Below are positions 50,087 to 54,194 of a stretch of DNA of 54,194 nt, in pieces. The position numbers and the translations under genes were made by a program. Location: assembly GCA_017472565.1 (NCBI GenBank), contig JAFUPY010000020.1, positions 1-54,194 of the forward strand. Reading direction: 5' to 3'. The stretch comes from Eubacterium sp. (lineage in GTDB: Bacteria; Bacillota; Clostridia; Lachnospirales; Lachnospiraceae). Position 1 is the stretch's first letter. The number at the start of each line of letters is the position of its first letter. The notes under the pieces are model-generated. The model had not been told where the DNA came from. It was given only the letters and a program-made list of their open reading frames with translations, and searched no databases.

Positions 50087-50117
50087 GTGGGAGGGGCACT
50101 TCTCCCGGTATTACCAC
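50087..50117 (+). promoter_or_regulatory. candidate L1-binding mRNA hairpin in the rplK-rplA spacer
   Basis: GTGG...CCAC closing pair (50087-50090 with 50114-50117) around GGGAG/CTCCC, directly before the rplA ribosome binding site. L1 autoregulates by binding such sites that mimic its 23S site in many bacteria. Structural match only by eye. Confidence 0.4.
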
Positions 50118-50131
50118 AGGAGGTATTTAGA

Positions 50132-50824
50132 ATGAAAAGAGGAAAAAAATACATTGAATCCTTAAAGAAGTATGACAAAACCGTTCAGTACGATGTAGCT
50201 GAAGCTATCAGCCTTGTAAAAGCAAATGCTACAGCAAAATTTGACGAAACTATCGAAGTTCATATCAGAACAGGATGTGACGGACGTCATGCAGATCAGC
50301 AGATCCGTGGTGCAGTTGTATTACCACACGGAACAGGTAAAACAGTTAAAGTTTTAGTATTCGCAAAAGGTGTAAAACTTGACGAAGCACAGGCTGCAGG
50401 AGCAGATTACGTTGGTGGTGAAGAATTACTGCCAAAGATTCAGAACGAAGGTTGGTTAGATTTTGATGTTGTAGTTGCTACTCCAGATATGATGGGTGTT
50501 GTTGGTCGTTTAGGACGTGTACTCGGACCAAAAGGCTTAATGCCAAACCCAAAAGCTGGTACAGTTACAATGGATGTTACAAAAGCAATCAATGATATCA
50601 AAGCTGGTAAGATTGAATATCGTCTGGACAAAACAAACATTATCCATGTGCCAATTGGAAAAGCTTCCTTCACAGAAGATAAATTAAATGATAACTTCCA
50701 GACTCTGATCGGTGCTATCATCAAAGCTAGACCAAGTGCAGTAAAAGGTCAGTTCTTAAAGAGTGTTACAATCACATCTACAATGGGACCTGGTGTTAAA
50801 TTAAACACAGCGAAACTTGTTTAA
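50132..50824 (+). CDS. rplA: 50S ribosomal protein L1
   Basis: A 230-residue protein of the L1 stalk: [24 protein letters not shown] at the start, [34 protein letters not shown] (the family signature) and [20 protein letters not shown] at the end. ATG 50132 with AGGAGG upstream is preferred over in-frame ATG 50087, which lies in the spacer hairpin. Confidence 0.97.
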   Translation: MKRGKKYIESLKKYDKTVQYDVAEAISLVKANATAKFDETIEVHIRTGCDGRHADQQIRGAVVLPHGTGKTVKVLVFAKGVKLDEAQAAGADYVGGEELLPKIQNEGWLDFDVVVATPDMMGVVGRLGRVLGPKGLMPNPKAGTVTMDVTKAINDIKAGKIEYRLDKTNIIHVPIGKASFTEDKLNDNFQTLIGAIIKARPSAVKGQFLKSVTITSTMGPGVKLNTAKLV

Positions 50825-50832
50825 TAAAGGTG

Positions 50833-50861
50833 TTGACATCGAAAAGATAAAATGCTAATAT
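50833..50861 (+). promoter_or_regulatory. sigma-A promoter of rplJ-rplL
   Basis: TTGACA (50833-50838), 17-bp spacer, TAATAT (50856-50861). It starts 9 bp after rplA ends. Confidence 0.8.
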
Positions 50862-50865
50862 AGCA

Positions 50866-50992
50866 AATGCAATTGCCGAAGACAGCAGGCGCCGTAAGGC
50901 TTAATACGAACCTGCCGAGGGAATTTACAAAGCACGTTTGTGCGTATGTAAGTAAGTTGAACCTCTCTGTCTTCTTGACAGAGAGGTTTTTT
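50866..50992 (+). ncRNA. L10 ribosomal leader RNA with attenuator terminator
   Basis: The leader contains the conserved GCCGAAGACAGCAGGCG and CCTGCCGAGG segments of the Firmicute L10 leader (kink-turn L10(L12)4-binding mimic of 23S rRNA). It ends in a strong hairpin AACCTCTCTGTC / GACAGAGAGGTT (50960-50971 with 50977-50988) and a T6 run. Excess L10-L12 complex should favour termination and lower rplJL expression. Confidence 0.85.
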
Positions 50993-51037
50993 AGTCGGAG
51001 GCACTATATATAAAATCTATAAGGAGGTGCACGATTC

Positions 51038-51625
51038 GTGGCAAAAGTAGAATTAAAACAGCCTATCGTACAGGAAATCGCTGGTAACGTAGAAGGCGCA
51101 CAGTCAGTAGTAGTTGTTGACTACCGCGGTCTTACAGTTGCTCAGGATACAGAATTACGTAAGGCATTAAGAGAAGCTGGTGTTTGTTACAAAGTATATA
51201 AAAATACTTTAATGAACCTTGCATTCAAAGGAACAGAGTTCGAAAGCCTTACACAGGTTCTTGAAGGACCAAGCGCTATCGCAATCTCTAAAGATGATGC
51301 AACAGCTCCAGCAAGAATCATCGCTGAATTCGCTAAAAAAGCTCCAAAGCTTGAAATCAAAGCTGGTGTAGTGGAAGGTGATTTCTACGATGCAAAAGGA
51401 ATGGAAGCAATTTCTGCTATCCCATCCAGAGAAGTGCTTATTTCCAGATTACTTGGAAGTATGCAGTCTCCTATCGCAAACTTTGCTCGTGTTCTTAATC
51501 AGATCGCAGAGCAGGGCGGTGCAGCTAACTGTACTCCAGCAGAAAAAGCGGAAGAAGCAGTAGAAGAAGTTGCAGAGGCTCCAGCAGCAGAAGCAGCTAC
51601 AGAAGAAGCTCCAGCAGAAGCATAA
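51038..51625 (+). CDS. rplJ: 50S ribosomal protein L10
   Basis: A 195-residue protein with GTG start (AAGGAGG 10 nt upstream). The RNA-binding N-terminal domain (VVVDYRGLTVAQDTELRKALR, YKVYKNTLMNLAF) is followed by the L12-binding helix. It is about 25 residues longer than usual because of an Ala/Glu-rich tail (TPAEKAEEAVEEVAEAPAAE onward), common in Lachnospiraceae. It is controlled by the leader upstream. Confidence 0.96.
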   Translation: MAKVELKQPIVQEIAGNVEGAQSVVVVDYRGLTVAQDTELRKALREAGVCYKVYKNTLMNLAFKGTEFESLTQVLEGPSAIAISKDDATAPARIIAEFAKKAPKLEIKAGVVEGDFYDAKGMEAISAIPSREVLISRLLGSMQSPIANFARVLNQIAEQGGAANCTPAEKAEEAVEEVAEAPAAEAATEEAPAEA

Positions 51626-51679
51626 TCTGCTAACCAATTAACATTTTAAAAATAAATCTTTTATCGGAGGTAAAATATA

Positions 51680-52051
51680 ATGGCAAAATTAACAACAGCT
51701 GAATTTATTGAAGCTATCAAAGAGTTAACAGTTTTAGAATTAAACGATTTAGTAAAAGCATGTGAAGAAGAATTTGGTGTATCCGCAGCAGCAGGCGTTG
51801 TTGTAGCAGCAGCAGGCCCAGCAGAAGCAGCTGAAGAAAAAACTGAATTCGACGTTGAACTTACAGAAGTAGGTCCAAACAAAGTTAAAGTTATCAAAGT
51901 TGTTCGTGAAGTAACAGGTCTTGGCTTAAAAGAAGCGAAAGACGTTGTAGACAACGCTCCAAAGGTATTAAAAGAACAGGCTGACAAAGCTGAAGCTGAA
52001 GATATCAAAGCTAAATTAGAAGCTGAAGGCGCTAAAGTTACTCTTAAATAG
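51680..52051 (+). CDS. rplL: 50S ribosomal protein L7/L12
   Basis: A 123-residue stalk protein: N-terminal dimer domain ([22 protein letters not shown]), Ala-rich hinge (about residues 35-55) and C-terminal factor-binding domain ([35 protein letters not shown]). Complete. GGAGG precedes the ATG. Confidence 0.97.
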   Translation: MAKLTTAEFIEAIKELTVLELNDLVKACEEEFGVSAAAGVVVAAAGPAEAAEEKTEFDVELTEVGPNKVKVIKVVREVTGLGLKEAKDVVDNAPKVLKEQADKAEAEDIKAKLEAEGAKVTLK

Positions 52052-52076
52052 CTCGCGTAAGCAACGAGAAGCTTTA

Positions 52077-52141
52077 AAAGTGCGTAAGAACAGTCCGGAG
52101 AGAATTTATTCTCTTCCGGACTTTTTTGCGCACTTTTTTTA
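52077..52141 (+). terminator. nested terminators after rplL
   Basis: Inner hairpin AGTCCGGA-GAGAA / TTCTC-TTCCGGACT (52092-52122) with T6. Outer stem AAAGTGCG (52077-52084) / CGCACTTT (52129-52136) with a second T-run. Either could end transcription, or limit read-through to rpoB. Confidence 0.8.
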
Positions 52142-52224
52142 AGTGGCGACTGCCGCGGCACGAGGAAATGCGTAGCATTTTCGAGTTGGCTTCGAGTTGC
52201 TGTATTTTTTTGGCAAAAAAGTTG

Positions 52225-52254
52225 TTGACATTTTAAAAGCGCTTGTGTTATGAT
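52225..52254 (+). promoter_or_regulatory. sigma-A promoter of rpoB
   Basis: TTGACA (52225-52230), 18-bp spacer, TATGAT (52249-52254), about 100 bp before the ATG. Confidence 0.75.
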
Positions 52255-52357
52255 GCTATGTGCACTATTGTGGTCTATTAGGCCTATTGCGCCCTTTTTT
52301 AGGAAAAATACGATTTTTTCGTTTGTAAAATAAATTTTAACGAGAGGTGAAGCGTCA

Positions 52358-54194
52358 ATGGAGAAAAACAGAATACGTCCGGTCACAACTGGAAAAAGCT
52401 TACGTATGAGTTATTCGAGACAGAAAGAGGTATTGGAAATGCCAAACCTGATCGAAGTTCAGAAAGAATCCTATGAGTGGTTCTTGAGCGAAGGTCTTCG
52501 TGAAGTGTTTGCAGATATCTCTCCAATCGCGGATTACAGCGGTCATTTAAGTCTGGAATTTACAGATTTCACACTTTGCAGAGATGATGTGAAATATACC
52601 ATCCCAGAATGTAAAGAACGTGATGCAACATACGCAGCTCCTTTAAAAGTAAAGGTAAGACTTTACAACAAGGAAGCAGATGAAATTAACGAACATGAAA
52701 TTTTCATGGGTGATTTACCGCTGATGACAGAAACAGGCACATTCGTAATTAACGGTGCTGAGCGAGTTATCGTTAGCCAGTTGGTTCGTTCTCCTGGTAT
52801 CTACTACGGTATCGCACATGATAAGGTAGGTAAAGAATTATATTCCTGTACTGTTATTCCAAACCGTGGTGCATGGTTAGAATACGAAACAGACTCCAAC
52901 GACGTTTTCTATGTACGTGTAGACCGTACAAGAAAGGTACCTATCACTGTTCTGATTCGTGCGCTTGGTATCGGCACAAATCAGGAGATCATAGAGTTAT
53001 TTGGCGAAGAACCAAAGATTATTGCAAGCTTTGGGAAGGATCCGTCTATCACACCAGAAACAGGTGATGGTTCTTACGAAAGAGGTCTTTTAGAATTATA
53101 TAAAAAGATCCGTCCAGGCGAACCTCTGTCAGTAGAAAGTGCAGAAAGCCTTATTTCTGCTATGTTCTTTGACCCAAGACGCTATGACCTTGCAAAAGTT
53201 GGCAGATATAAATTCAACAAAAAGTTACTCCTGAAAAACCGTGTAAACGGACAGGTTCTTGCTGCAGATGTTGTTGATCCAACAACAGGTGAAATTCTGG
53301 CAGAAGCAGGCGCTAAGATTGATAGAGACCTTGCTGACCGCATTCAGAATGCTGCAGTTCCATTTGTATGGATTCAGGGCGAAGAAAGAAATATCAAAGT
53401 TCTGTCCAATATGATGGTTGACATTGCAAACTATGTTGATTTTGATGCGACAGAATTAGGCGTAAAAGAGCTTGTATACTACCCAGTATTAGAGCAGATT
53501 TTAAACGAAAATGAAAGTGCGGAAGATATCAAAGCAGCAATCGAAAGAGAGATTGCTGATCTGATTCCAAAACACATTACAAAAGAAGATATTTTAGCTT
53601 CTATTAACTACAACATGCACTTAGAATATGGCCTTGGCAACGATGATGACATCGACCACCTTGGCAACAGACGTATTCGTGCGGTTGGTGAACTGTTACA
53701 GAACCAGTATCGTATCGGTCTGTCCAGATTGGAAAGAGTTGTTCGTGAAAGAATGACAACACAGGATCTGGAAAATGTAACAGCACAGAACTTGATCAAT
53801 ATCAAACCTGTAACAGCTGCTGTAAAAGAATTCTTCGGTTCTTCCCAGTTGTCACAGTTTATGGATCAGAACAACCCTCTTGGTGAGTTGACACATAAGA
53901 GACGTCTTTCTGCATTGGGACCAGGTGGTCTGTCAAGAGATCGTGCAGGATTAGATGTGCGAGACGTTCACTATACACATTATTGTAGAATGTGTCCTAT
54001 CGAGACTCCTGAAGTTCCTAACATCGGTCTGATTAACTATCTTGCATGTTATGCGAGAATTAATGAGTATGGATTTGTAGAGGCTCCATACCGTAAGATT
54101 GATAAAGCGGATCCAAAGAATCCACGAGTTACAGATGAAGTTGTATATATGACAGCGGATGAAGAAGATAACTACCATGTGGCACAGTCGAACG
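52358..54194 (+). CDS. rpoB: DNA-directed RNA polymerase subunit beta, 3' truncated by the window
   Basis: 612 codons of about 1,280 are present, open to the window edge. The protrusion ([26 protein letters not shown]), lobe and start of the fork are recognisable, including [21 protein letters not shown]. The rifampicin pocket reads [30 protein letters not shown]; Asp, His and Ser at the three classical resistance positions are wild type, so this copy looks rifampicin-sensitive. ATG 52358 has GAGAGGTGAA upstream. Confidence 0.96.
   Translation, partial: MEKNRIRPVTTGKSLRMSYSRQKEVLEMPNLIEVQKESYEWFLSEGLREVFADISPIADYSGHLSLEFTDFTLCRDDVKYTIPECKERDATYAAPLKVKVRLYNKEADEINEHEIFMGDLPLMTETGTFVINGAERVIVSQLVRSPGIYYGIAHDKVGKELYSCTVIPNRGAWLEYETDSNDVFYVRVDRTRKVPITVLIRALGIGTNQEIIELFGEEPKIIASFGKDPSITPETGDGSYERGLLELYKKIRPGEPLSVESAESLISAMFFDPRRYDLAKVGRYKFNKKLLLKNRVNGQVLAADVVDPTTGEILAEAGAKIDRDLADRIQNAAVPFVWIQGEERNIKVLSNMMVDIANYVDFDATELGVKELVYYPVLEQILNENESAEDIKAAIEREIADLIPKHITKEDILASINYNMHLEYGLGNDDDIDHLGNRRIRAVGELLQNQYRIGLSRLERVVRERMTTQDLENVTAQNLINIKPVTAAVKEFFGSSQLSQFMDQNNPLGELTHKRRLSALGPGGLSRDRAGLDVRDVHYTHYCRMCPIETPEVPNIGLINYLACYARINEYGFVEAPYRKIDKADPKNPRVTDEVVYMTADEEDNYHVAQSN

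Larger units (their letters stand above)
52052..52357. other. 306-bp spacer between rplL and rpoB
   Basis: No gene is seen. It contains the rplL terminators, the rpoB promoter and about 100 nt of rpoB leader with a weak GGTCT/AGGCC hairpin followed by a T-run (near 52271-52300). Confidence 0.6.

Overview
The window looks like a chromosomal segment of an anaerobic, endospore-lineage Firmicute, most likely a Lachnospiraceae-type Clostridium relative. Evidence: mid-to-low GC, strong AGGAGG-type ribosome binding sites, sigma-A promoters close to TTGACA-N17-TATAAT, a BofA-family protein, a SleB-type cell wall hydrolase, a Firmicute-style tad pilus operon (Flp1 pilin, DUF5702, FHA/DUF6382), oxygen-defence proteins of strict anaerobes (rubrerythrin, desulfoferrodoxin) and the standard rpmG-secE-nusG-rplKA-rplJL-rpoB block. 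No phage, transposase, CRISPR array, rRNA or tRNA gene was seen.

Layout. 1-2.0 kb (minus): PAS/AAA+/Fis regulator without a GAFTGA loop, and a DUF2284 protein. 2.1-6.5 kb: small unknown protein, methyltransferase, membrane-anchored unknown protein, DUF2508 and BofA. 6.5-15.4 kb: tad-type pilus operon (prepilin peptidase, TadZ-like, TadA ATPase, TadB, TadC-like, Flp pilin, DUF5702, two TadE-like proteins, FHA protein). It is interrupted by an odd 262-bp spacer flanked by a 32-bp inverted repeat. 15.5-20.5 kb: HIT hydrolase, murG (minus), cell wall hydrolase, NfeD and SPFH proteins. 20.6-28.8 kb: housekeeping genes argF-birA-unknown-coaX-dusB, greA-lysS, pgi.

28.9-40.6 kb is the most distinctive part. 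A four-gene operon (zinc-less medium-chain dehydrogenase, MFS carrier, cytosolic beta-helix protein, VOC protein) is followed by a sensing unit (membrane-anchored solute-binding protein, YesM-like kinase, YesN-like AraC response regulator), then a convergent lipoprotein whose beta-helix is paralogous to the cytosolic one. The promoters of the first operon and of the lipoprotein share a 41-bp element (35/41 identical) with the same placement relative to a -10-like hexamer. This indicates one regulon, probably driven by the local response regulator; the substrate is unknown.

40.7-48.5 kb: ccdA-tlpA thiol relay, peptidase E, VOC protein, then a redox/oxygen-defence group (rhodanese, Crp/Fnr regulator, rubrerythrin with two rubredoxin modules, desulfoferrodoxin, FTR-like Fe-S protein, thioredoxin), an SDR with an unusual nucleotide loop, bioY and idi. 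48.5-54.2 kb: translation/transcription block with an L10 leader and rpoB, which runs off the end.
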